DNA of 64,000 nucleotides, taken from NCBI RefSeq assembly GCF_004769235.1, contig NZ_RQFG01000012.1, forward strand, positions 124,001 to 188,000, read 5' to 3'. A program made the position numbers and the translations under genes. Below are positions 52,898 through 61,380 of the stretch, piece by piece. Below the pieces are notes generated by a model, which was not told the origin of the DNA, made no database searches, and saw only the letters and a list, made by a program, of their open reading frames with translations. Each line of letters starts with the position of its first letter. The first letter of the stretch is position 1. This stretch comes from Leptospira kanakyensis (GTDB lineage: Bacteria > Spirochaetota > Leptospiria > Leptospirales > Leptospiraceae).

Positions 52898-54643
52898 CTA
52901 TAATCCTCCAAAATCGCCTAAAATCAAAAGAGAAAAGATAAAAATTAGAAACATAGAAGAAATGGCTAAGTATTTACTAACATCTTCATCTTTAGGATGA
53001 TTTGTTGCTGATACAAATTTTGTCCCCAATCTAAAGAAATAAGTGATTCCCTTAATCAAAAAAGTATCTACCTTTGATTCTCCCAATTTGTTTAAAAAAT
53101 ATCTGCCAAGAGAATTTCGTAAAGGTTCCGAAAAAACTGAAGTGGGGATTGAAAGTTCGTGTCCACTGTACCCACCACCACAATCCCAATTTTTGGTTTT
53201 CTCTTCCCCGTTTCGTTTGGACTTATAAAGATCATACATACGAAAAACGAATACAGTACCAACTGTAATATAAGATACCAAAGAAACTGTCCAAAACCAT
53301 TCACCTAACATTTCATCAACGAATGGACTAAGCATAGGCAATCGAACAAAATATGGTAATACCAAAGGAAAAATAAAAATCACCAAAGCTAAACTAAACA
53401 AAGAAATAATCACCCAGGTTCTTTGTTTGGAACCAAAGGTCTGAATACTAATATTTTTACTAGGTGTGGACAAAAACAAACTCATAAAGAGTTTGATATG
53501 AGCAAATCCTCCAAGAACAATTCCAAAAAAAATGAAGATCATTGAGGGCAAAAGAAACACCGAACGACCAATGGGTAGATCTAAAATTCGAGCATTCAAA
53601 TAGAAGTATGTTGCTTCCGAAACAAATCCCAAGGTGCCAGGTAGGACTGCGTAACTAAAAGTTCCTGCTCCAACTAACAAAGGAGAAATACCAAGCAAAC
53701 GACCAATTCCTTTTAATTCATCACTAGAACTCGAATTTTTTAATCTCGCAACCATACCAATTGAAAAGAGTTGAAAGGTTTTTGAAAAACAATGGTGAAA
53801 CAAACTTAAGAAAAATAAAATTCTAAAAGAATTACTTAAATTCATTAGCTCTGAATCAACCGAAAACTGAAACATTCCAGCAATGATGAGACACAACCAC
53901 AGAAAGTTAATGGATTCGACGGAACTATATGCTAAAGATATTTTTGGATCCTTATGAAAGAAACTGGTGATCCCACCAAAAAATATCCCAAGTGCAGCGA
54001 GTGGAAATAAAACTTGGTAAATGATGGGATCTAGTTGGTTCGGCAATACATAACGATAAAAAAGCAACAATGGAAAAACTTCCAAAACTCCGGCAAAAGA
54101 TCCTAATGCATGAGATGGGCCACCTTCATTCACTTTAGGTATCCATAAATGGAATCCAGAAAACCCCGATTTAATCAAAAGCCCAATCAACAAAAGTAAA
54201 ATTCCAACAGGATCACCATCAGGTAACATAACCCAGGCGGATAAAAATAAGGCGGCAATTCCAGAAGCTAGTAACAATGATCCTAAACTTTCGATTTGTT
54301 TTTTTCCAAATTCAGTACCGGAATAAATTAGAATTGTTGAAAATGAAGTTACTTCCAAAGCGATCGGAAGGATGAGAGATTTACCTGATAAATAACAAAC
54401 ACCTAAAGCTGACCAAAAAATTATATAACCAATGGTGACTTTATTTTTTTCCTTGGGTTCATAAGACTGAACCAACATAAAAGAAGAAAATCCGATATAA
54501 GCCTGAATGACAAGACCAACTAAAATTGGGAAATCAACAGACAAAACATCATAATTAGAAGATAAGAATATACATAAGGGTAAAAGTGCAGAAATACCCA
54601 CTAAAATTGATCGGAAGATTGAATTTCTTTCATCTTCTAACAT
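52898..54643 (-). CDS. HyfB/NuoL-like antiporter subunit
   Basis: 581 residues, about fourteen or more membrane helices. Glu97 (ALEVTS) fits the helix-5 Glu. Lys158 in LLIKSGFSGFHLWIPKVNEGGPSHALGSFAGVLEV fits the helix-7 Lys. The C-terminal WDCGGGYSG is the tail motif of HyfB/HycC proteins. The start has a clear GAGG ribosome site. It is the first large gene of the operon, probably preceded by the small exported protein at 54683. Confidence 0.88.
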   Translation of the reverse strand: MLEDERNSIFRSILVGISALLPLCIFLSSNYDVLSVDFPILVGLVIQAYIGFSSFMLVQSYEPKEKNKVTIGYIIFWSALGVCYLSGKSLILPIALEVTSFSTILIYSGTEFGKKQIESLGSLLLASGIAALFLSAWVMLPDGDPVGILLLLIGLLIKSGFSGFHLWIPKVNEGGPSHALGSFAGVLEVFPLLLFYRYVLPNQLDPIIYQVLFPLAALGIFFGGITSFFHKDPKISLAYSSVESINFLWLCLIIAGMFQFSVDSELMNLSNSFRILFFLSLFHHCFSKTFQLFSIGMVARLKNSSSSDELKGIGRLLGISPLLVGAGTFSYAVLPGTLGFVSEATYFYLNARILDLPIGRSVFLLPSMIFIFFGIVLGGFAHIKLFMSLFLSTPSKNISIQTFGSKQRTWVIISLFSLALVIFIFPLVLPYFVRLPMLSPFVDEMLGEWFWTVSLVSYITVGTVFVFRMYDLYKSKRNGEEKTKNWDCGGGYSGHELSIPTSVFSEPLRNSLGRYFLNKLGESKVDTFLIKGITYFFRLGTKFVSATNHPKDEDVSKYLAISSMFLIFIFSLLILGDFGGL

Positions 54644-54682
54644 AACTACCTCAAAAAATTAAATTTTTAAAGAAAAACGAAG

Positions 54683-54967
54683 TTATGTAAAAATCGGAGG
54701 ACCACGACGGTCAGGAAATTTAATGGAAATAAAAGTAAGAGCACGATTTGTCGGGACTAACGAAAGGGAAGAGTGAATGATGGAAATGTAAACAGGTGCT
54801 GAAGAAATATGCAAAAAACTTTCTTCTTCTCCTGGAGGTTCTTCGATATTTTTTTCAGAGGAAAAAATCTCACCGGTTTCGGTAAATTCAGCTACGGATA
54901 CAGAGGTTTGCGATTTCCCAATGAATAAAACTGATAGGAGCAGGATGAAAAATATACGTGCTAACAA
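54683..54967 (-). CDS. Small exported protein, unknown
   Basis: 94 residues. A signal peptide of about 20 residues (MLARIFFILLLSVLFIG) is followed by an acidic stretch (EKNIEEPPGEEES) and a C-terminus ending DRRGPPIFT. It has no known motif. The tail loosely recalls small DUF2946-type exported proteins, which often precede transporter genes, but this is a weak resemblance. It lies 39 bases upstream of the Ehr-like operon and could be its first gene. Confidence 0.6.
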   Translation of the reverse strand: MLARIFFILLLSVLFIGKSQTSVSVAEFTETGEIFSSEKNIEEPPGEEESFLHISSAPVYISIIHSSLSLVPTNRALTFISIKFPDRRGPPIFT

Positions 54968-55025
54968 TCAGTGAAACCTCAATCTTGATATTCTCTACGG
55001 TCTGATATCTGGGAAGTTATTTTTA

Positions 55026-55730
55026 GTGAACACTCAAAAAAAAGAATTATACTCAAATCCTGTCATCAAAATGGAACATGTAAATAAAACCTTCAGGCAA
55101 GGTGAACTTACCTTTCCCATTTTGAACGACATTTCTCTTGAAATCGCCGAAAAAAAACTAGTTACCTTAATGGGTCCATCCGGAAGTGGGAAGTCAACTT
55201 TACTCAACATTCTCTCCGCAATCGAAACTGCCGATTCAGGCAAAATCGAGGTTTTCGGAAACGAATTGTCCGAGGCTACAGAAAGGGAACTTACAAATTA
55301 CAGACGAAAAACAATTGGAATTGTCTTCCAGTTTTTTCATTTATTTCCTTATTTATCTGCATTGGATAATGTTGCCCTCCCTCTCCATCTTTCTGGAGTA
55401 TCAAAATCCATTGCAAAAAAGAAAGCCAACGAAGCCCTTTCGTTAGTTGGACTTGCTCATAGAAAAGAGTTCACTCCCAAGGAAATGTCAGGCGGTGAAA
55501 AACAAAGAGTTTCCATTGCCAGGGCTGTCGCGCACCAACCCAAACTTATATTGGCAGATGAACCAACAGGGAACTTGGATTCTCTAACTTCTGAAATGAT
55601 TATGAAACTTTTCAGAACTTGTGTGAAAGATTTAAATATATCTGTCTTTCTCGTAACACATAACGAAGAAATTGGAAAGTCAGGCGACATTAACCTTCAT
55701 CTGTTAGATGGCCAAATACAAACAAAATGA
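55026..55730 (+). CDS. ABC transporter ATP-binding protein, LolD/MacB type
   Basis: 234 residues from a GTG start. Walker A is GPSGSGKST, followed by Q-loop VFQFFHLFPYLSALDNV, signature MSGGEKQRVSIARAV, Walker B LILADEPTGNLD and switch His in VTHNEE. This is the subfamily that pairs with FtsX-type permeases to move lipoproteins, peptides or drugs from the inner membrane. Its stop overlaps the start of the permease gene (55727-55730). Confidence 0.93.
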   Translation: MNTQKKELYSNPVIKMEHVNKTFRQGELTFPILNDISLEIAEKKLVTLMGPSGSGKSTLLNILSAIETADSGKIEVFGNELSEATERELTNYRRKTIGIVFQFFHLFPYLSALDNVALPLHLSGVSKSIAKKKANEALSLVGLAHRKEFTPKEMSGGEKQRVSIARAVAHQPKLILADEPTGNLDSLTSEMIMKLFRTCVKDLNISVFLVTHNEEIGKSGDINLHLLDGQIQTK

Positions 55731-58186
55731 AAGAAGTTTACTATTCGTTTATCTTTGGCTATTTTAAAGACCATTTACCTAAAATCAGTTTAGCCATCAT
55801 TGGAATTAGTTTAGGAATAGCTCTCTTTGTCAGTACACAAATCAATGCTTGGCGAGCCGAACAAACGGTAGTTGACCAAATGATTGGTTATTCTTCGGAA
55901 AATTTCATCGGCAGATATCTTGCAATCAATCAAAACCAAGGTGCAAAAGATAGTTTTATCAAAACACTCGAGTCAGTAACTCCAGACAATATAAAACTAG
56001 AGCCGGAATTTCAAACAAAAGGGATTCTCAACTTAACAAAGGAACAAATGATTAGTATCCCGGTGATTGGAAAAGACTTCCTACTTTCTCAAATCCCAAT
56101 CGAAACAAAAAATAAAAGTGATAAATTCCCTAAGTATCTAATGAGTCAAACTCTCGCAGAAAAAATCCAATCTTTAGGACAAGAAGGATCGATTTCCATT
56201 TGTAACAACGATTTCACCATTCCAAAAGATGAATTTTTAATCCTTCCTACAGAAGGCCTTTTTTTAGTAATGGATATTGTTAGACTCCAATCCATCTGCA
56301 AACTAAACGAACATTTAACTTCCATAAAGTTAACAAAAGAATCTGAAGTCAATGTTCCTATTACTATAAAAGAAATCGTATCAGAACAATGGGTTTATGA
56401 ATCAAAAGAAATTTTAATAGAACGAGCCGGACTAGCATTAGGTTCCTTAAAAATAAATCTGACCATTGTATCTTTAGTGTCTGTTTTAATTTCATTTTTT
56501 ATGGTTTCCAATATGTATACGGGACTTTTCCTCGCAAGGAAACAAGAATTTGGAATTTTATTATCCATTGGATCTAGCAAAATAAATAACTTTTTATTAT
56601 TTTTATTTCAAGCAATGGTTATCGGTTTTCTGGGAGGACTTGTAGGGATATTGTTTGGAATTTTTATCGCAAACACAAATTTAATCGCTACAGTCAATAC
56701 AGTTACCGATACAAACCAAATACAATCTTATCGAAATATTCCCGTATCCATCATTTTTTCTGGTTTTTGCATTTCTATTTTTGGATCCATACTCGCTTCT
56801 CTTTATAATTCATATAAAACATTTCGAATCCTTCCCATTGACCTCATTCGAGAACGAGAAACAGAAAAGAACTTCTCCCTATTAGGTTTATCGAAAACCA
56901 AAATTTTTTATCTCTCTCTTCTATCGATTCCATTAGGAGTTAGTTTAGGACTGTTTAGTTTTGCAAAACAAATAATGCCGGGAATGATAGGTGTTGGGTT
57001 AGTCATTTTTGGTTTTGTTCTATTTATTTTTCTCTCGATCCCAATTTGTATAAAAATATTAGATAGAATTCTTTATAAATTGAATGTTTCACCAAGTATT
57101 GAAATTGGATTAAAAGAATTATCTGCCGAACCCTGGAAATATGGACTTACAGCATCAACGATTATGTTGTCAACCTCTCTTGTCTTTACCTTAACTAGCC
57201 TAACGGATAGTTATGAAAAATCTCTTGTTCGCTGGGTCGATGAAGAAAATAAATCTGATTATTCTTTAATTAATGAAAAAAAATTAAACACTGGAGAACC
57301 AGGTGTTCCTACCTCACTCTTCGACGATATGGAAAAAAATCCAAAGTTTTTCAGAGTAGAACCCTTTTACGTTGATTCCAAGTTTGTGGTTAATGGAAAA
57401 TACTACACATTACATGTACTAACTTTTGACAACTCATTTGATAAAAACCAATTAATCGTATCCAAAAACTTATGTTTTTTGGATCAAATTTGCAAAGGAG
57501 ATTTTATAACAATCAATACCGATTTAAACTCACAAGTTTCAATAAAAATCCAAGATCAAAAAGAACATTTTTTTTCCGAAAGAGGAACGATCATGATGGA
57601 CTATTCTTATTTTCGGAAAAACTTCAACATAAAGTTTCTAAGTTCAATTCGAATTTTTAAAAACAAAAACCTAAGTGAAAAAGAAACAAAAGATACTCTC
57701 CAAAAAATATCCGAACAGAATGGTTTAAAATATATAAACTTAAATGAACTAAAAAAAATATACCTAGATGGAATGAATCAAGTATTCTCTATTTTAGATA
57801 CATTAAAAATTTCAGCCCTTATCATTTCAATTCTTGCCCTTTCTACTTCACTCATCTATTTTATCAAAGAAAAATCGAAAGTTCTGGCTGGTCTAAAAGC
57901 AATTGGAATGGATTCTTTTCAAATGTTTCAGCTGATTTACTCTCAAGCTTTGTTCCTGGTATCCTTGGGATTTTTTGCAGGCATTCTGAGTAGCCTCATT
58001 CTTTCCCCTATAGTCATTTTTGGAATCAATCGAAACGCTTTTGGATGGGTAATTGATTTCCAGTATCCAATGCACTTTGTAGTAAAACTCCCGATACTAA
58101 TCCCCTTCATAACAGTTTTTATTTGCCTCATACCGTTTTATTTTCTAGAACGAATGAAAATTTCAAAAGAATTGAAGTATGAATAA
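55727..58186 (+). CDS. FtsX-family ABC permease
   Basis: 819 residues with a duplicated layout. A first membrane helix (about 17-38) is followed by a periplasmic domain and a set of three to four helices (about 240-360). A second unit follows with helices near 388-440, a second periplasmic domain and three C-terminal helices. Such two-unit permeases handle hydrophobic or lipid-linked cargo in MacB-like systems. The cargo is unknown. No adaptor or outer-membrane channel gene is adjacent; the next gene encodes an unrelated soluble protein. Confidence 0.87.
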   Translation: MKEVYYSFIFGYFKDHLPKISLAIIGISLGIALFVSTQINAWRAEQTVVDQMIGYSSENFIGRYLAINQNQGAKDSFIKTLESVTPDNIKLEPEFQTKGILNLTKEQMISIPVIGKDFLLSQIPIETKNKSDKFPKYLMSQTLAEKIQSLGQEGSISICNNDFTIPKDEFLILPTEGLFLVMDIVRLQSICKLNEHLTSIKLTKESEVNVPITIKEIVSEQWVYESKEILIERAGLALGSLKINLTIVSLVSVLISFFMVSNMYTGLFLARKQEFGILLSIGSSKINNFLLFLFQAMVIGFLGGLVGILFGIFIANTNLIATVNTVTDTNQIQSYRNIPVSIIFSGFCISIFGSILASLYNSYKTFRILPIDLIRERETEKNFSLLGLSKTKIFYLSLLSIPLGVSLGLFSFAKQIMPGMIGVGLVIFGFVLFIFLSIPICIKILDRILYKLNVSPSIEIGLKELSAEPWKYGLTASTIMLSTSLVFTLTSLTDSYEKSLVRWVDEENKSDYSLINEKKLNTGEPGVPTSLFDDMEKNPKFFRVEPFYVDSKFVVNGKYYTLHVLTFDNSFDKNQLIVSKNLCFLDQICKGDFITINTDLNSQVSIKIQDQKEHFFSERGTIMMDYSYFRKNFNIKFLSSIRIFKNKNLSEKETKDTLQKISEQNGLKYINLNELKKIYLDGMNQVFSILDTLKISALIISILALSTSLIYFIKEKSKVLAGLKAIGMDSFQMFQLIYSQALFLVSLGFFAGILSSLILSPIVIFGINRNAFGWVIDFQYPMHFVVKLPILIPFITVFICLIPFYFLERMKISKELKYE

Positions 58187-58223
58187 TTCTTTACCGGAAA
58201 AGCACTACTAGTAACTTCTATTC

Positions 58224-59132
58224 ATGGCCGGAAGTATCAAAGTCTGTTTGGAACTTGCAGATATGATTCGTAAAGAAAACCTCGAATCTAGAGAAAAAAT
58301 CCCAACATCAGATACACATTTACGAGTATGGTCTTCCCAACTATCACGAACAGAAGAAGATCTTAGAAAATTACTTACGGCTTTGAGAGACAGCCATTAT
58401 ATTTTCATTGTGTCTGTCGTTGCCCCAGATCCAAATTTATTTGTTTACGGTGAAGATGCATATGTATTTGCGGAACCGTTCATTTTGAACGAATTAAAGA
58501 AACATTCTGAAGATTCATTAGAAAAACTCTACGAGGCCAGCAACTACAAAAGGAAATCTGCATTTCAAATCACAAGAGAGTTATTTCCAAAAATCAAAGA
58601 GTTTAACAACACTCCACTTGGCCGATCTATAAACGTTTCTGTCATGTTAGAAGAATTCCAAAGAATGCTAACAGCCCAAAGTTATGAATATACCGATCAA
58701 TGGCGCAGGAACAAACTTCAAGAAATTTTTAAAGATGAAATTAACGCTGCGGATGAGTTGGCAAATGCGACAGCAACTAGAGACTTTGACCCAACAAAAC
58801 GTGCAGTAGATCAACTCAAAGAACAAGGGCCAAAAGAAAAAGTCGACCAAAACTGGGTAAAAGCAAAAGAAAACTTTTCTACAGAATTTTTACTAAGAGT
58901 TCATTTTCGAAAATATGAGTTTGATATTGTAAAAAAACTAATCCAGTCTGGAAAACTAAAAGAAGAAAAAGATATTAAATATGTTCGTGACACCCTTCAA
59001 TTGATGGAGAACAGATTAGAACAGGATAACCTGCTAAAAAGATACTCCACCGAAATGATTGAATTAAGAAGGTATGCCCAAGCAAAACTCAATATGCTTA
59101 GGCAAAGTGTTGGATCAAAACAAGAAAATTAA
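58224..59132 (+). CDS. Soluble helical protein of unknown function
   Basis: 302 residues, strongly helical and charged, with no signal peptide or membrane segment. The N-terminal 100 residues (VWSSQLSRTEEDLRKLLTALRDSHYIFIVSVVAPDPN) might form a winged-helix-like unit. The rest has long helices ending in a coiled-coil-like stretch (LQLMENRLEQDNLLKRYSTEM). No family recognised. It lies 37 bases downstream of the FtsX permease and converges with the next gene, 12 bases apart. Confidence 0.65.
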   Translation: MAGSIKVCLELADMIRKENLESREKIPTSDTHLRVWSSQLSRTEEDLRKLLTALRDSHYIFIVSVVAPDPNLFVYGEDAYVFAEPFILNELKKHSEDSLEKLYEASNYKRKSAFQITRELFPKIKEFNNTPLGRSINVSVMLEEFQRMLTAQSYEYTDQWRRNKLQEIFKDEINAADELANATATRDFDPTKRAVDQLKEQGPKEKVDQNWVKAKENFSTEFLLRVHFRKYEFDIVKKLIQSGKLKEEKDIKYVRDTLQLMENRLEQDNLLKRYSTEMIELRRYAQAKLNMLRQSVGSKQEN

Positions 59133-59144
59133 TCAATACAAAAT

Positions 59145-59897
59145 TTAACTTTTAAACCAACCAGATTTATCTAACTGGATATAAACTTGAAAGAAAAACA
59201 CAACTAAACTAATAAAAATCATTCTTCTTTTCAATGAAAACTGACTAATTGTGTGATTTTGTTTTTCCGGCAAGTAAAGGAGATAAATGATTAAGTTTAT
59301 ATTAAAAAATAATCCCAAAAGCTCAGGGGATAAAATTGGGAATTTTTCCTTTATCGCTGGAATATAAAGGGCAATTAAAACCAAAATACTCGGAAAAAAA
59401 TATATAGGCGTTTTTAAAGTCCAAAGTCTATCTTCCGTTAGGTCAACAGTTCGTTTAACACCCGATTCTTTTTCTAAAATTGAAACCAATTCGTCTTGTG
59501 ATGATACATTCACAATAGGATGAATTTTTTCTTTTGTTTCTAAAACGATACGTTCGTATCCCCGGAATTTATCTACAGTTATCTGTTCCAAATCTTTAAT
59601 GCGAATGGTTGCACAATTTCCGTTGGCATCAAATTGTTTGAGTGATCCGCCATCGAGTTCAATCCGTCCCGCAGAAAGGATTTCTACTTGTTTTAAGAAG
59701 TTTTTTCTTAAAAACCAAAAGAACAAAGCCAACAATGGAAGGAAAATTGTAAAAAATTGAACCCTTCCTTCTTTTGGCACCTGCAAACTGTTATAGGAAA
59801 CAAAAACAAGAAACAGAGCGATGACAACCCATGTCCTTTTTAATAATTTACTCCGAAATAAATTTACATCGTAATGAAATGTCTTTTGTATACTCAT
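59145..59897 (-). CDS. Membrane protein with PH-like cytoplasmic domain
   Basis: 250 residues. Two membrane helices near 22-62, a soluble beta-rich segment of about 90 residues (IELDGGSLKQFDANGN through HPIVNVSSQDEL) that resembles bacterial PH-type domains, and two or three more helices at the C-terminus (about 165-245). Function not recognised. Its ATG shares a base with the pyrE stop (TAATG), so it is translationally coupled to pyrE. Confidence 0.65.
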   Translation of the reverse strand: MSIQKTFHYDVNLFRSKLLKRTWVVIALFLVFVSYNSLQVPKEGRVQFFTIFLPLLALFFWFLRKNFLKQVEILSAGRIELDGGSLKQFDANGNCATIRIKDLEQITVDKFRGYERIVLETKEKIHPIVNVSSQDELVSILEKESGVKRTVDLTEDRLWTLKTPIYFFPSILVLIALYIPAIKEKFPILSPELLGLFFNINLIIYLLYLPEKQNHTISQFSLKRRMIFISLVVFFFQVYIQLDKSGWFKS

Positions 59898-60454
59898 TAG
59901 AAAAACTCACTTTTGCGAAAGATCGATTCCATTTGAATTCCCGATTTCTCTAAATTCTCTGCTCCACCCTCTTCGCGGTTTAAAATGCAAATTCCCTTAG
60001 TCACAGAAATTCCGGCCTCTCTCAATACTTGGACTGCTTTCAAAGTAGATCCACCAGTAGTAATTACATCATCCAAAACTAAACAAGACTTTACTTCTTT
60101 CCAAAATCCTTCGATTTGTTGGCCAGTCCCATGACCCTTTGCCTCTTTCCGAACCACCAAAGGGTAAATGAGTTTCCCTTTCTTCTGGTAGGATAAAGCA
60201 ATTGAATATGCCAATGGATCTGCTCCGAGAGTGAGTCCGCCGACAGCTTGGAATTCAACGCCCAACTTAGGAATGATTTCCTCAACAAAACACTCAGCCA
60301 AAATGGCAAGGCGTTCTGGATGGAGAGTAACTTCCTTACAATTGAAATAATGATGAGATTCCAACCCACTCGCCAACGTAAATGGGGTCTCAGAATAGCG
60401 GTATGCGTATGATTTCATCCAAACGAAGAGTTGTTCGCGGTACTTTTGGGACAT
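59897..60454 (-). CDS. pyrE: Orotate phosphoribosyltransferase
   Basis: 185 residues from the ATG at 60454. The frame is open upstream, but this start gives the usual length. TLASGLESHHYFNCKEV is the N-terminal substrate region, VVRKEAKGHGTGQQIEG the catalytic loop with Lys, and CLVLDDVITTGGSTLKAVQVL the PRPP-binding motif. It joins orotate to PRPP in UMP synthesis. The upstream region is crowded with palindromes shared with a divergent tetR gene, so regulation by that repressor is possible. Confidence 0.93.
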   Translation of the reverse strand: MSQKYREQLFVWMKSYAYRYSETPFTLASGLESHHYFNCKEVTLHPERLAILAECFVEEIIPKLGVEFQAVGGLTLGADPLAYSIALSYQKKGKLIYPLVVRKEAKGHGTGQQIEGFWKEVKSCLVLDDVITTGGSTLKAVQVLREAGISVTKGICILNREEGGAENLEKSGIQMESIFRKSEFF

Positions 60455-60525
60455 ATTCCAATTATTTTTCCAATTCCGCCTCGGAAAGTATATTTTTATC
60501 TTGCTGCGATTAAATAAGTGACTAA

Positions 60526-60548
60526 AAAAAGTAAGTGACTTACTTTTT
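60526..60548. promoter_or_regulatory. Palindromic operator between pyrE and tetR
   Basis: A perfect palindrome with 11-bp arms around one G centre (core AAGTAAGTGACTTACTT at 60529-60545). It is 72 bases upstream of the pyrE ATG and shares its AGTAAGTGA core with the next palindrome, so it is probably a binding site of the adjacent TetR protein. Confidence 0.65.
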
Positions 60549-60552
60549 ACAG

Positions 60553-60572
60553 TCACTTACTAAAGTAAGTGA
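60553..60572. promoter_or_regulatory. Second palindromic operator between pyrE and tetR
   Basis: TCACTTACTAAAGTAAGTGA has 9-bp arms with two centre bases, four bases from the first palindrome. Same half-site sequence, different centre spacing. Confidence 0.65.
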
Positions 60573-60580
60573 GTTTATTT

Positions 60581-60630
60581 ATAAAGTTAGTTACTAAATA
60601 AAGTGATTTTATAAATAAACTCACTTACTT
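60581..60630. repeat. Additional operator half-sites
   Basis: AAAGTTAGTTACT (60583-60595), AAGTGA (60601-60606) and TCACTTACTT (60621-60630) repeat the half-site of the two upstream palindromes in both orientations. A further AAGTGACT lies at 60516-60523 on the other side. They may be weaker sites for the same regulator. Confidence 0.5.
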
Positions 60631-60713
60631 AAACTTATAGCCTAATTCAAAAATATTTCATTTTCTCGCAAACACTGGGCCGGAAGGAACCAAAAAAGGA
60701 AATTTAAACCTCT

Positions 60714-61364
60714 ATGGAAACGATGATCATGAGAATGCCGTTACGAGAACGTAAGAAACAAGCGATTCAGACCTCAGTTTTACAAGCCGCGAAACAGCTA
60801 TTTCGGGAAAAAGGATACGCAGCGGTTACTGTTTCCGAAATAGCTGATTATGCCGATATCTCTGTGAAAACACTATTTACCTACTTTCGATCCAAGGAAG
60901 ACCTAGCATTCCAAGACGAAATACTATTTTGTAATGAGTTGATCAAGTACCTACTGGGAAGGAGGGAAGAAGATTCAATTTTCGAGGCCTTCAAACAATT
61001 CCTTTGGAATTTGATACAATCAATCGATCCAGAGGAACTAGTAGATTCACTTCCCGGTTTCCACCCTTGGATGGACAGCCCGGAATTAGAACAAAGGTAT
61101 TTATTACTCTGGGAACATTACGAACTGAGATTAGCAGACGCCCTGCAATTAGAAAGGGGAACCACTGAATTCAATCCTGTCCTTAGAGTGGTAGCAGGCC
61201 AAATGGTATCTGTTCTACGGATATTAGGTTCGAAGGCATTTAAGGAGTATCTAAAACCAATACCGATTGCTCTCAGGCACCGGGCTTTAGAAAAATGGTT
61301 ACTTGGATCCCTCGAAATGGTATCGGGGATCCAAGGTTATTCTCAATTAATGAAAGTTCATTAA
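60714..61364 (+). CDS. TetR-family transcriptional regulator
   Basis: 216 residues from the first of three clustered ATGs (60714, 60723, 60729). The helix-turn-helix has VTVSEIADYADISVKTLFTYFRSKEDL. A C-terminal helical ligand domain follows, with FHPWMDSPELEQRYLLLWEHYE. The upstream ~190 bases hold several copies of one palindromic half-site, consistent with autoregulation. The divergent pyrE and the convergent peroxidase are the nearest possible targets. Confidence 0.92.
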   Translation: METMIMRMPLRERKKQAIQTSVLQAAKQLFREKGYAAVTVSEIADYADISVKTLFTYFRSKEDLAFQDEILFCNELIKYLLGRREEDSIFEAFKQFLWNLIQSIDPEELVDSLPGFHPWMDSPELEQRYLLLWEHYELRLADALQLERGTTEFNPVLRVVAGQMVSVLRILGSKAFKEYLKPIPIALRHRALEKWLLGSLEMVSGIQGYSQLMKVH

Positions 61365-61380
61365 TTGAATGATCATTCAA
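61365..61380. repeat. 16-bp perfect palindrome at the tetR / peroxidase gene junction
   Basis: TTGAATGATCATTCAA directly follows the tetR stop and overlaps the end of the convergent peroxidase gene. It has no spacer and no T tract, so it is not a clear terminator. It may be a protein-binding site or chance. Confidence 0.4.

Noticed and set aside
54653..54667. AT-rich palindrome upstream of the HyfB-like gene
   Set aside because: It consists only of A and T runs in an AT-rich gap and is easily expected by chance.
60511..60630. Repeated GTAAGT units resembling a short CRISPR-like array
   Set aside because: Units are palindromic half-sites of irregular spacing with no unique spacers of constant length and no cas genes nearby; operators fit better.
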